DNA from: Isoetes taiwanensis
Taxonomy: Eukaryota; Streptophyta; Lycopodiopsida; Isoetales; Isoetaceae
Reading direction: 5' to 3'
DNA: 64,000 nt
Assembly (NCBI GenBank): GCA_021234155.1
Contig: JAJEKV010000062.1
Location: 6,166,432 to 6,230,431 of the forward strand
Part shown: positions 31,729 through 43,038 of the stretch, piece after piece
Position numbering within the stretch: the first letter of the stretch is position 1
Layout of the letters: every line of letters begins with the position of its first letter
Notes under the pieces: generated by a model
Database searches by the model: none
What the model was told of the DNA's origin: nothing
The model's input: only the letters and a program-made list of their open reading frames with translations
Position numbers and translations under genes: made by a program

Positions 31729-34325
31729 ATGAGGGACTTAATTAATTCAGACACAACCTTATATCTTGATGGGCCAAGATATAAACAGAATGAATTAGCT
31801 ATGGATGAAATTGTTCGTTCAATTATGGGCTCATCGGAGGGAGATAGTGTTGAGAAGATGGATACAGATCAAATAAACAAGTTATTGACAAAGTTGGAAC
31901 CATTATGCAATCAGAGAAGATATGATATTGATATTACGTAAGAAATTATATTAACAAGTTATTTGACATGAAGAATCTTGTGTGTCTAGGTTGAAGAGAT
32001 GGATTGATGATGCGAGGAGAAGAAATAGGCAATGTTCAGATGATATTTCAGGATTATTGGAGTTAAAGAAAAGAAGCAAATATGAATATTTCCATGGATC
32101 TAAATTCCCTTACCAGCTTCATGATCCGCTAAATGAACGCTGTTACATTTTCAAAATGTCTACAACTGGTCCTGGGTCAAGGGTTGATTTGGTCAACAGG
32201 ATGAGACCAACGGGTGATCTTAGCAACAGTTGGGTGCATTTTGATCACGTCAAAAGAATTCAAGGGTGGACAACCTTAGCTTGTCATATGTATGATCATA
32301 AGTAAGTGGTTTATGATAATCAAATGAAACAAGTTGCGCTAAGTGAAAGGCCTGCCTTCATAGCTTATGCCAAGTATCCAGATAGATAGCTAAGGGCAAT
32401 TGCTGACACAGAATTCTGGTCTTGGAATTCCTAGAGAACAATAGCCTTCAACAAGCATTGTTGGGTATTATTGTAGCTCCTTTCACTTGCTCTTTTCTTG
32501 TTTAATATTTGGATATGTTATAGGTCCAAGTAAGTTATACATCAATTGGCCAACGCGATACAATATATGTGTGGAAGTGGCAATAGGCATTGCTTATTTG
32601 CATGAAGAATCACTTCCCAGAATAATTCATCGTGATATTAAAGCTAGTAATATACTTTTAGACAAAATGTTACATCCAAAAATTGCAGACTTTGGGATAG
32701 CCAAACTTATTGGAGATGAACAAACCCATATTAGCACTAAAGTCGTTGGAACACTCGGAGGCACAGAAAAAGTTTTGGAGAAAGCTTAATAAGGTCATGG
32801 TATCAAAAGGTTTTTCCAAAGCTGAGTTTTTTGGGTTCATGGCAGACGAAGCTCAACCAAATTGGATTGCAGTCAGGGAAGTTTTCTTCAATGGGGAGAT
32901 TAGACCTGAAAAAGAACATTCGTGTTACTTCCATTTTGAACAATGCATGCATCGACATACAGAAAGACACTTGCCAAAGGAATATTGGGATGCCCATAAG
33001 GATCTGTGTAGAAAATGGCATCAATCAGCAACTGAGGAGGAAGCAGATAAAATATACCACTCAATAATGGATTGGTGGGTGGGCAAGACTTCAGATAACC
33101 ATATTAAAGTTTTGAGTTCTTGGCTATCATGGTGGCATCATAGGGTTAGCAGATGGGGTAGGTTTATGGTCAACAAACAGAATTGGCAGACAACAATACA
33201 TATTCCACAAACAAACTTATCAGAGGCAAAGCACGGGAGTTGGTTAGCAGCATCAGGAAACAAGAATAATTTTTCCTTGTATGATGCCTCTCTCTTCGAT
33301 CTCACAGAAGCTGTTCTTCAAAGTACCAGATACAAATCGTTTCTAGACTGCAACTACTTAGGGACTGGTCCAGGTGTGTCAGATCTTTTTAATAGACTGC
33401 AAAATCGTCAAAGAAGTGGTGCTAAGGCTAAGGAGGTAACCAATGTTATAAACTTGGAGGCTGAAATGGTAGGCTTTGAAGAGCATGATAGTGGTGCAGG
33501 AGGAAACTTGAAGACTGTATACAAGAAGCAACGTTCCATAGACAGAGTTGATCTCACAGCAGAATTAGGGACTCATCGTCCAGACAAACATGCAACTAAT
33601 GTTAGTAGAGTACGTAAGGATGATCCTGTAGTGAGGACTCTTTTTAATGATTCTTTAGAAGAGAAATCAGTGCACAGGTCTCTTTGGGCCATTCGAAGAA
33701 CAGATGCAGGCAGTAAGGTCCGGTGTCAAGGGAGGAAGTAGAAAAATGGAAAAAAATGTAACAATCCAATTAACGCATGTATACAACCAACAGCTGCTCC
33801 TTGCTTTTATGGGTTAAATGATGTGGTTTTGTCCTAGTACTGTTGAATGCACATGGTTTCCGGATAAGTCTTTGGTTTGTCCCCCACAAAGACCACCATT
33901 GTGGCCTGTTGATAAAGATACTGATTTAACCAATGAAGAGATTGAGAAACTTGGAGCAGCGGGCTTCTTGTTTGTAGATCTCAATCTAGCTTGACTGCAG
34001 CCAATGCAGCCTCTAGTATGCAAGCACGTAGATCCACCATGATAGGGTCTGCTAGCTCTGTAAAAAGCAGAAAAAAATGACAAGGAAGGGGAAGGTTGTT
34101 AATTACAGGAAGGAAATGAATGGAGAGACGAAGGTGAGATTTGAGCAGTCAAAGAGAATGAAGGTGGATTTTGTGCAAGAGAAGACCTACTTGAAAAATA
34201 AACATGTGGACTATGTAGTCAAACGAGAAGATAGCACATACATTGTATCCATTAAGGAAGAGCCAGAATGTTGTACGTATATAATTAAGTGCTTGGAATC
34301 GATCCAGTATCCGACCCTGCAGTGA
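31729..34325 (+). pseudogene. MULE-type transposase gene, interrupted
   Basis: An upstream part (31729-31941 and 31982-32305) leads into DLSNSWVHFDHVKRIQGWTT then LACHMYDHK. After a foreign insert the frame resumes at EAQKKFWRKLNKVMVSKGFS, then FFGFMADEAQPNWIAVREVF and HSCYFHFEQCMHRHTERHL, the order of the MULE DDE domain with a conserved Asp (FMADEAQ) and the C-x-FH block. The long frame runs to 33741. Further C-terminal remnants follow (TVECTWFPDKSLVCPPQRPP near 33841, then 34077-34325 with VVKREDSTYIVSIKEEPECC, resembling the lead-in to a SWIM zinc finger). Internal stops and the insert mean it is not expected to work. Confidence 0.7.
32524..32757 (+). pseudogene. Captured receptor-like kinase exon inside the transposase gene
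   Basis: The translation INWPTRYNICVEVAIGIAYL, HEESLPRIIHRDIKASNILL, DKMLHPKIADFGIAKLIGDE, QTHISTKVVGTLG is unmistakably the catalytic region of a plant receptor-like kinase. The HRDIKASN catalytic loop and the ADFG magnesium-binding motif are intact, and the style fits the LRR-VIII / DUF26 group. It starts at a splice acceptor (ATGTTATAG before GTCCAAG) and stops where GTLG meets the transposase frame at AACACTCGGA, with no APEY block. The two readings are in different frames, so no fusion protein is made as it stands. The N lobe and the rest of the C lobe are absent. Confidence 0.88.
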
Positions 34326-35182
34326 TCCAGCCAATGCTAACGGAAGCTATGTTGTTGCGTATACTCCCAAAGTAGTTGTCAGTAGTAGTGAAGTTTATGC
34401 ATTGCTATACTTTCTTTACATTGGGTTGCAGATTCAGTAAAGTTGTGATGTTAGTTGGCTCAGTTTCAAATATCAGATTATGATTTCTTTTTAAGGAAAA
34501 TTAATGACCATGTGAATTACTTTAAAAATTACAAAGACTTGTGTCATTTTCTGTGCAACATTTTATGTACTTAAAACATTCAGGTTGTTTCAGGCATTCC
34601 TTAATACCTACCTGTCCATGTCCTTCTGGGACTGCAAACAACCATTCATAAAATTGCCTACATCCATACAATTCACATCCATTCCTACAATTCATACAAT
34701 TCATACAATTGCCTACATTCATCTGATTCAAATCCATTCATACAATTGCCTACACTAGCTGCCTTTGTCATATATACAAATCCTCTAAGCACCAAAACAG
34801 GTGCAGCAAGAAAACAAGTTAGGTATTCACAAGGAATTTGAAGTAAAATTTCTTATATTCAAAATATTTCGTGCCCAGAGGGCTTTACATGAGAACATCC
34901 TTTGGCAAATTCAAATGAGCCCGGAGGCTTCAAGTCTTTACAAGAAAAAAGCCCGGAGGCTTGCAGTCATAGGGTTAGAAAAAAGCCCGGAGGCATGTAC
35001 AGTTCCTCGAAAAAGAAAGAACCTGGAGGCAAGTGCTAAGAAAAAGGACAAAACAAAAAAAAGGGGCTCTACCCTAACAACTTTCATTCTTCTGCTCCCC
35101 CCATCTGCAACAAAAAAAAGAAGAAGAAGAAATAACTGTTAGTAACATGCTTAAAAAAACAAAGTAAAAATGCATTTACCAT
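34326..35182. other. MULE interior with short repeats
   Basis: No gene. It contains an irregular array of CATACAATTGCCTACATT-like words (about 34650-34760) and an array of four imperfect AAAAGCCCGGAGGC units (34917-35035) within a lysine-rich open frame at 34801-35142. The frame is likely a by-product of the repeat. Confidence 0.45.
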
Positions 35183-35557
35183 CTAGCAACGCCATGAACT
35201 CCTCGAATTCAGCGGATTCGTCTTCAACTTCTTCATCTTCTTCATCATCTTCGTCTTCTTCCTCCTCGGTCGACCACTCATTTTAGAAGAATCTCCTTTC
35301 CAGCCTTCAAGAATACCTGTGATAAACTCATGCTCTGAAAGTTCCTCTGATTCCTCATTCTCTGATTCCTCATCAGAGGAATCGGAGGAATTTAAAGCAA
35401 GAAAGGTAGGAAGCGGAGGGAAGACCTCTTCGAGCCGTAATAGGCGCCTCTTGGAGGACACCTCCGGCTCTTCACTTGTGGATCGCTTCATGGCACAGAT
35501 ACTAGATGAAATTGGGCGTAGGACTCTAGCACAGATTGGGCAGAGATTGGGCGCCAA
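35183..35557 (-). CDS. Low-complexity acidic open frame near the MULE right end
   Basis: The minus-strand frame starts MAPNLCPICARVLRPISSSI, with an internal alternative start at MKRSTSEEPE, and includes a strongly acidic block SSDSSDEESENEESEELSEH and a C-terminal lysine-rich tail. The plus strand is also open over much of the same region because of the Ser/Glu-rich composition, so the coding strand is not certain. I recognise no domain. It lies about 330 bp inside the right end of the element. Confidence 0.3.
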   Translation of the reverse strand: MAPNLCPICARVLRPISSSICAMKRSTSEEPEVSSKRRLLRLEEVFPPLPTFLALNSSDSSDEESENEESEELSEHEFITGILEGWKGDSSKMSGRPRRKKTKMMKKMKKLKTNPLNSRSSWRC

Positions 35558-35898
35558 ACTAGCCGTGAAGAGATATAGGCCGGATTGTACGTAGAAATCG
35601 TAGGAATGATTCGAATTCCAGTCCTATCAACCATCATTAAATGCCATTATTTGTATGTCTCGAAATTCGAGCCATGCAATAATACCATAAATATCCATTA
35701 TCTTCCTTTTTTAACCTTTTTCCAAATCCTCTTAGATTTGTATTTAACCTAAAGATCAATACCGATATGATTCGAATTTAACCTATAATTTAATACCAAG
35801 ATGCTACGTCACACTATGTCGATAATTGGGATCATAAAAAAAAAAACACTCCAAACCCTCTTCGAAAAAACCACGTAAGTGCCGACCTCCATCAAGGT

Positions 35899-36235
35899 CA
35901 TTATGTGTTTCTGGTTATGCCATTTGGTCTTAAATTGTTCCTAAAACGTTTACGCGATTAATGAATCAGGTATTCTCTGAGCATTTGGACAAGTTTGTAG
36001 AGGTATTTTTTGATGATATTCTCATCTACTCCCAAACTATTGAAGAACATTTAACTCACTTGGAACAAGTTATTCGAATTTTGCAAGAACACAAAGATCT
36101 CCAAATGTGACTTCTTTAAACCACAAGTGGCCTGTTTGGGGCATATCCTTTCTGGTGAAGGTGTGTCGCCAGATCCCGCCAAGGTACAAGTAGTACAGCA
36201 ATGGCTCCCACCAGAGAACGTTGCAGAATTACGGA
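35899..36235 (+). pseudogene. Reverse transcriptase C-terminal part, internal region C
   Basis: It picks up at HYVFLVMPFGLK after the target duplication and reads MNQVFSEHLDKFVEVFFDDI LIYSQTIEEHL. FFDDIL is the RT active-site block (usually YxDDIL). It continues to the late-RT HILSGEGVSPDPAKVQVVQQ block, then breaks off at GAATTACGGA directly into mid-LTR sequence. RNase H and integrase are missing from this copy. Stops are present near 35968 and 36108. Confidence 0.9.
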
Positions 36236-36964
36236 TAATGGTTGCTAGGGACGGGTATCGAATAATATTAGTGCGGAGGAAGAGCTTTGCGGGATCAGTA
36301 GTTGCAGAACATTTATATTAATGTATGGTTAACATTGTTATGTTAATGTTAGTAGTACTAGTGTTAGCACTAGGGGTTGAAACATTAATATAAAGAAATG
36401 GAAGATAGCTATGTTAAAATATAATGGTTATATGGACAAGTAGCGCTAAATGGTTTGATGGGCAAAAAACCTGTTTTTAAACAGTTCGAACGAATCTGTA
36501 TCAGACCCGGAATGCCAGATCTAGGAGTCGTGGCCTGATAGGTCAGATTTTGACTAAGGAAGACTGCAGTGAACTCCAGAGGTTATATTACAAAGCCTGG
36601 AGAACGAATTCATCTGGAGGCAGTCGGAATTGGGTTTGGAGAAGGAAGTCGATTCTCCAGCTAGAGACATCTAATTGGATTGAAACTTGGTAGTAGCTTT
36701 CGATTTGGCATCACGAACCTGCTGTGGTGATCACAAAGAAGGCCAGGTCTTCTGATGGTCGGATTGAGCTACTGTGAAGGTGGACAGTTATTCACTTAGG
36801 GGAAAATCAGCTGAGAAAGACCAACCATCTATGGCGTGTAGAAACACTGACTGGGAGCAGCATCATATTGATCAAGGGGATCTGGGATCCGTGGTGTGGG
36901 CGAAAGTTGATCGGCGGGCTCCAAGTGTGCGAGGTTTGTTCAGGGAAAATTTTTTGCCGTAACA
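36236..36964 (+). repeat. LTR4, 5'-truncated (right end of the array)
   Basis: It begins abruptly at TAATGGTTGCTAGGGACGGG within U3 and ends TTTTTGCCGTAACA. About 590 bp of LTR start, the left arm of the U3 hairpin (TATCGAATAATATTAGTGC remains) and a short block near 36530 are missing compared with LTR3. The direct junction from late RT into the LTR indicates an illegitimate deletion that removed RNase H, integrase, the polypurine tract and the LTR start. Confidence 0.9.
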
Positions 36965-38299
<1,335 letters not shown>

Positions 38300-38747
38300 G
38301 TTGGCCACATGCTGACTTAGAGATGACGAGAGACAATATGAGAGAATACGAGAGATGAGAGATGGGGGAGAGATGGGAGAGATGGGTGAGAGTGGGAAAA
38401 TCCAACTCTCACCTCGAGAGATGATTCGCCCCTAACAGCCGTTAGGGGCATTTTCATTGCCCACTAACCAAACAATTAGCCTTAATTTTCGCTGCCTGAA
38501 AAAACTGCCCGAAATGTTTCCCACACCGAAAACCAAGGGCGCCATTTCCCCTGCTTCTTGATCTTCAAAGTCGCCCAATTCTTGCTCAGAGTATCCAATT
38601 TCTTGAAGCAATTAGCCGATTACGATCCAGGTATTCATCAGATTACGCACGCATTTGCATTCTGTTTTTTGTGCATTCATACATTAAGTTTTGATCCTCA
38701 ATTTCGTTTTAAGTCGTCCTTATTCCCAATCAATTATTTGGATTCAG

Positions 38748-39925
38748 ATGTCTAAGGCCTCTCGATCTGCTTTGCCAGCAACCAGCAAGCCTTTCGTGCC
38801 TCCTCGGGTTGCAAAAATGGCACCAAGAAGGACCCGGAAAAATGACAGGACAGATCTCCATGGATGTGCATTTGGAAACTAATTCGGAGCCAATTCCGAC
38901 TTCAAGACAGTCAAAGGAAAAGAGATCCAAGCGTGTATTGAGCGAAATTCAGGCATCCTCAATCTTTTGAAACCGATTCTGCTTTGGCTCTTGTTGTGCA
39001 TGAGAAGGAAAATTCGAAAGTCATAGACACAAAGAATAGGAAGTCTCCTGTGCAATGGACAGATCAAGGTGTCTCCACATTCCTGAATCTCTTGAACGAG
39101 ATGAAATTGGTAACCAATGGCACCCTCAACCTCTCCAACACACAATGGAGGGAAATTATGATCAAATTGCAGCCCTTTGTTGGGGGTTTAATGGAGCTGA
39201 GACAACTAAAGAACAAATGGGATAAGCTGCAAGCTAAATTTAAAGATGAGAAGGAGGCTTGTAGCCATACGAGTTCTGAACCATCAACTTGGCAGTGGTA
39301 TGACAGAATGGAAGAGGTTAAATATGGTGTTACCTCAGATAATCCAATATCAGGTGCTGGTGATGATGTTGAATTTGGGAATGAAGCTTTCGAGGCTGCA
39401 GACTTGCATACAAATTACTCAGAATCTTTCATGAATGACACTTTCTTTGAAACTGTTGGAACAGATGCAGCATTTGAAGACCACTTTGATGATCCACCCA
39501 ATTCAAACATTAATGTAAACACGGGAAATCCGAGCAGTCCAGTGATGCCAGAAATTCCAATCAATAGGACACCAACAGGAAACCAGACAGATTCTTCAAG
39601 TCCTAGATCAGCTGCATGTAATCAGCCTGGAGTTTGTGGAAAACCTACAAGTAGAAAGAAGTCTAGGTTGCAGATAGATGAGGACATTGCAATGGGAATA
39701 TCACAGATGGCAAGCACATTTGGGAACACTGAGGTAAAGAAATTAGATTTCCTGAAAGAAGAAAGTGCAAGAAAAATAGAGTTGGTCAGGGAATTGGAAA
39801 CAATAAGATCTGCAAACAGTCTGAAAATTGCAGAGTCCATGGCTGCAATGACTCAAAGCATATGTGAAATGACAAAGGATACATTGCTCGAAATTGCCAA
39901 ACTTGCTGCCAATAAGAAGGACTAA
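38748..39925 (+). pseudogene. Harbinger ORF1: Myb/SANT-like DNA-binding protein
   Basis: The N-terminal part is basic (MSKASRSALPATSKPFVPPR, MAPRRTRKNDRTD) and changes frame twice (near 38850 and 38960), by frameshift or unrecognised introns. The main frame is open from about 38938 to 39925. It has the Myb/SANT-like domain of PIF/Harbinger ORF1 and related plant proteins: VQWTDQGVSTFLNLLNEMKL, TQWREIMIKLQPFVGG, LRQLKNKWDKLQAKFKDEKE, then the WQWYDRM block. An acidic linker and a long helical C terminus follow (ELETIRSANSLKIAESMAAM, ending AKLAANKKD). The conserved Trp residues are present. In active elements this protein binds the terminal repeats and brings in the transposase. Confidence 0.75.
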
Positions 39926-40123
39926 AGGTTCGTTTTCAGTTATTTGCTTTTTAGAAATTCTTTTTTGGAACTGTCTCAAAACCCACCAGTACTCTTAAAT
40001 ATTAAAGAAGTTGTACAGCCCTATTTTTTTAGTATTAATTATTGCCTGGTAGTCACAATCATCCAAATTCGTAAAGGCTACTTAAGCTTCCTCCAATTCT
40101 TGCATGCAAGCCGCTTCGAAGAC

Positions 40124-40681
40124 ATGGAGAGAGTCGTGAACAGAAAGCGCCAACGCTCTCCAAGCCCATCCTCTTCGAGCTCGAGTTCATCCTCTTCGAA
40201 CTCGAGTTCATCTAAGTCCTCATCCTATCAAACTCCACCAACTACTTCTTCCTCTTCCAGTGAGTTACCCTATTACTCTGATCATGATTCCTGGCCTACT
40301 TCCAGTGAGGAAGTTCTTCCCGACAGCAGTGGGGATTCTCGGCATTCAGCGATCAGCCTGTTAGTCTGGAAAACATTTTTCAAGAGAATCATGTTTCAGG
40401 AACAAGAAAGCCAGTTCTCCTCCCCTTCAGTCCAGCCTGCAAACCCTGAAGTGGAAGTCCTGACCCACAAGCTGATCCACTGCAGTTATTCCAAAGAGAC
40501 AGTCACTACTTTCTTTGAGATGGGGGTTTCTATTGATGCTGATGTTTTAGAATGGGCTGCTAATTCTGCCAGGAACAGGACTGTCCACATGGAGAGTGTT
40601 TACGTTAGGCACAACGAGAAATGGTGCCTTGAAGAGATACGAAATATTACCTTCCAGTGTGCCCTTTGTCCCAGGATTTAG
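40124..40681 (+). CDS. 185-aa Ser-rich hypothetical protein within the Harbinger element
   Basis: An uninterrupted frame with an ATG at 40124. The N terminus has a basic nuclear-localisation-like patch (NRKRQR), followed by long Ser runs (residues 12-36, 45-52). The second half looks folded (VLTHKLIHCSYSKETVTTFF, WAANSARNRTVHMESVYVRH, CLEEIRNITFQCALC). I recognise no domain. A third gene is unusual for this superfamily, so it may be an accessory factor, a domesticated exon or a captured host gene. Confidence 0.45.
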   Translation: MERVVNRKRQRSPSPSSSSSSSSSSNSSSSKSSSYQTPPTTSSSSSELPYYSDHDSWPTSSEEVLPDSSGDSRHSAISLLVWKTFFKRIMFQEQESQFSSPSVQPANPEVEVLTHKLIHCSYSKETVTTFFEMGVSIDADVLEWAANSARNRTVHMESVYVRHNEKWCLEEIRNITFQCALCPRI

Positions 40682-41287
40682 AGAAGAAATTTTTTTATGT
40701 CTTCATCTTTTTGTTTTTTGTTTCATATTTTCAATTTCAAACAGGAATCTGATATGTAGAAAATGGCTTGCATGCCATTTTTTTTTTGTGATGTAAATCT
40801 TCGAGTTCTGATAGAAGAAACCTGTGCAGATTTCCTATGCAGATTGCCTATGCTATTTGGAAGGCGTGATAGTTTTGTTCTAATGATGTGAAGTCATTTG
40901 GCTCACATTTGAATGGCTCACTTTGAGATATTTGTTCATTTGGATGTAACCTGTCACTGAGAGATATCGCACTTTTTTGAGCAAAGGCGGTAAAAAAAAA
41001 TGTATTAAACTTTTTTGAATACAAAACATGGTTTACCTTCTTATTACTGTGTTCTTGAAATTTTATAGTATTTTATGTGTATCAATGCCAAGTCATTTGA
41101 CTCAGAAATGCATGTGACATGCTGTTCAGTTTTGATAATGACAAGTTTTCGAGCACAAAACTCATGCTACAAACACATTTAACTTTGTATCATTCTGTAA
41201 CAATCGATTAACAATTCAGAATTAAAGAGATCAAATCAAATACAATTGATTATGAATTTCATTTTCTTGGTTACAAAATTCATTCAT
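40682..41287. other. Harbinger interior spacer, no gene
   Basis: T-rich spacer between the plus-strand frame and the minus-strand transposase. It probably holds the 3' untranslated regions of two convergent genes. I see nothing else. Confidence 0.5.
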
Positions 41288-42540
41288 TCAAAGGATGACA
41301 TGCCCATCCAGATTCTCAAATAGCACGTGCCTCATTTGATCACCCTGTTTTTTTAAGGACCTGTTCATGGCTTCTGTTTCATAGTAATATATTGGTGGAG
41401 GGTCTTCTTCAATTGGCAGCATATCCCAACCCTTGTCTTCCATTATACAAAAGTTCCAAAGAACACAACATGCATGTATGATTTTGGAGGCTTTGCCAAC
41501 ATGCACAGGCAAGTGTTTCAGAATTCTAAACTTTTCCTTCACAATGACAAATCCATTTTCTACACACACTCTGCCCCTACAGATCCTTTTGTTAAACTTA
41601 CCATATGTACCCTGATTTTGAGGAAAGACTTTAAGGAGAAAGGGCTATTTGGAATAAAATTTGAATCACCTAATAGTAATGGTGGAATAGTTACGAACTT
41701 CAGTCGATGGCTGCCCCTTCTTGATTTTTCGCCACTTCGAGTCACCACAGGGTTCTGTAAAAATTTGTTTTGAGGCAATTTTATTGTAAATGGAGCTCTT
41801 CTTGAACTGGTTGGAATCATGGACTGAACCTGTTCTAGTCACACAAACATTTATAAACAATCTGCTATGTGTAACAATTCCTTGCATGAGACACAAGTGC
41901 CTCTTATGTCTGCTGTAATAGTCTTCCCCGTTGTCCTTTTTTTTTTGTTTCCTCCATAAAAAAATATGGGAACAAATCAAACCGCACCATATATATTGGG
42001 CAAACCGGTTGCATCATGGAATTCCTTAATACATTTGGATTAATCTCTTTTTGTAGGCATTGCAACAAAACGTTTGTACAGCATTGTCTTCGAAGCCAAT
42101 ACAAGCGTGACTTTCTTGGTATATTTATGTACTGTTGCTTTACCAACATAAAATCTCTATCCGACATGTAAGGGCATATCCCCGCGTGCAAGAAAATACA
42201 GAACCATAGCCACTGCTTTCCTTGGATGAACAGGGGGCCTTACTTTATTCCCGGGCCTGACAAGATAAGGCACAATTAAACCTTCCAGTCTCTCAAATGT
42301 GGCTCTCCTCATCCTGTAAAATTGGTGCCACATATCGTCTTCGAAGGAGGGCAGACAATTTCAAGCATGGTTATCAATATTATCCCACTGTATTCTTTGC
42401 CTTGGAGCAATCCAAAATCTTCTTGGTGGTCTTCTAACCCTGCTGGAACCCGCAACCATTAAAGTTGCAGATGCACAAAAAAACATACAATTGTTATCCT
42501 CTAAAACCTCATCATCGAACAGGGTCATTGGATCTTCGAG
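41288..42540 (-). pseudogene. Harbinger-type DDE transposase, broken
   Basis: On the minus strand the order is: WHQFYRMRRATFERLEGLIV, then PPVHPRKAVAMVLYFL (helix-turn-helix region), then NGEDYYSRHKRHLCLMQGIV and TRTGSVHDSNQFKKSSIYNK (the GSVHDS block with a catalytic Asp), LLGDSNFIPNSPF (the GDSAYP-like block), and RVCVENGFVIVKEKFRILKH with the catalytic Glu, ending HACCVLWNFCIMEDKGW. These are the DDE_Tnp_4 blocks in the right order. At least four frame changes and one stop (near 42362) inactivate it. The last stop is just before 41288. Confidence 0.82.
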
Positions 42541-42950
42541 CTCGTTGAGTTCCAATAGTCGCAAACAAGATATCTCGTAATGCAACCGAAAGTGTCAAAG
42601 CCCGAAAAAGCATGGCAATCATACCAAGAATGACCGGATCCATGGTTTAGTGGCCGGAATCGAAAGAATGGGGAGGCAAAACTAGAAATGAAATATCCCA
42701 CATAGCCCGCCGAACCAAGAAAAAACAGGCTTGAATATCCCAAAATTACGATCGAATTATCCCACATTTTCTCTCGTCGGCCGGAATGGATGCACGATCG
42801 AAAATCCGGCAAACAGCAAGAATTCTGCCAATAACAGAGGCTGTTAAGCCTCGAGAGACAATTGTCTCTCCTCTCCTCCCAAAAAAATACGTACATTTCG
42901 GGGAGGAACCGTATGTGACGAGAGATGGATTTTTTTACGAGCATGTGGCC

Positions 42951-42953
<3 letters not shown>

Positions 42954-43035
<82 letters not shown>
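42954..43035. repeat. (GA)n microsatellite, ~82 bp
   Basis: A pure GA run in the same orientation as the one at 38170-38296, bordering the right end of the Harbinger-type element. Confidence 0.97.

Positions 43036-43038
<3 letters not shown>

Larger units (their letters stand above)
29434..35889. mobile_element. Mutator-like element (MULE), 6.5 kb, with 9-bp target duplication
   Basis: The 9-bp word CATCAAGGT occurs at 29425-29433 and 35890-35898, and joining the flanks restores the reverse-transcriptase reading RTHQGHYVFLVMPFGL. A 9-bp target duplication is the hallmark of Mutator-type elements. The ends are imperfect terminal inverted repeats of about 50 bp: left GGGGGAAACTTAAATGTAG..., right (reverse complement) GAGGTCGGCACTTACGTGG..., both leading into a T-rich run. 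Inside are a decayed MULE-type transposase gene (31729-34325), a captured kinase exon, a 174-codon open frame near the left end and other coding-like remnants. It was inserted into region C after that copy had formed. Confidence 0.88.
7704..36964 (+). mobile_element. Tandem Ty3/gypsy chromovirus array with four LTRs
   Basis: The order is: truncated integrase end (7704-8648), LTR1, internal region A (9583-12983), LTR2, internal region B (13925-17113), LTR3, internal region C (18056-36235, split by two DNA transposons), LTR4 (5' truncated). Neighbouring internal regions share a single LTR, which is the signature of unequal recombination between LTRs rather than independent insertions. Family evidence: a primer-binding site of the TGGTATCAGAGC type (initiator tRNA-Met), a polypurine tract directly before each intact LTR, a gag with a retrotransposon-gag block, a CCHC knuckle, retropepsin, RT, RNase H and integrase in gypsy order, and a chromodomain-like C terminus (PERLLDKRV ... 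WQDQSPEDATWE). No internal region is intact. Confidence 0.93.
38303..42950. mobile_element. PIF/Harbinger-type transposon, decayed
   Basis: Two diagnostic proteins face each other: a Myb/SANT-like ORF1 on the plus strand (38748-39925) and a DDE_Tnp_4-type transposase on the minus strand (41288-42540). An 11-bp inverted repeat GGCCACATGCT / AGCATGTGGCC (38303-38313, 42940-42950) brackets them and is the best candidate for the element ends. GA microsatellites lie directly outside on both sides. I could not find a clean 3-bp target duplication, so the ends are provisional. A third open frame (40124-40681) lies between the two genes. Confidence 0.72.
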
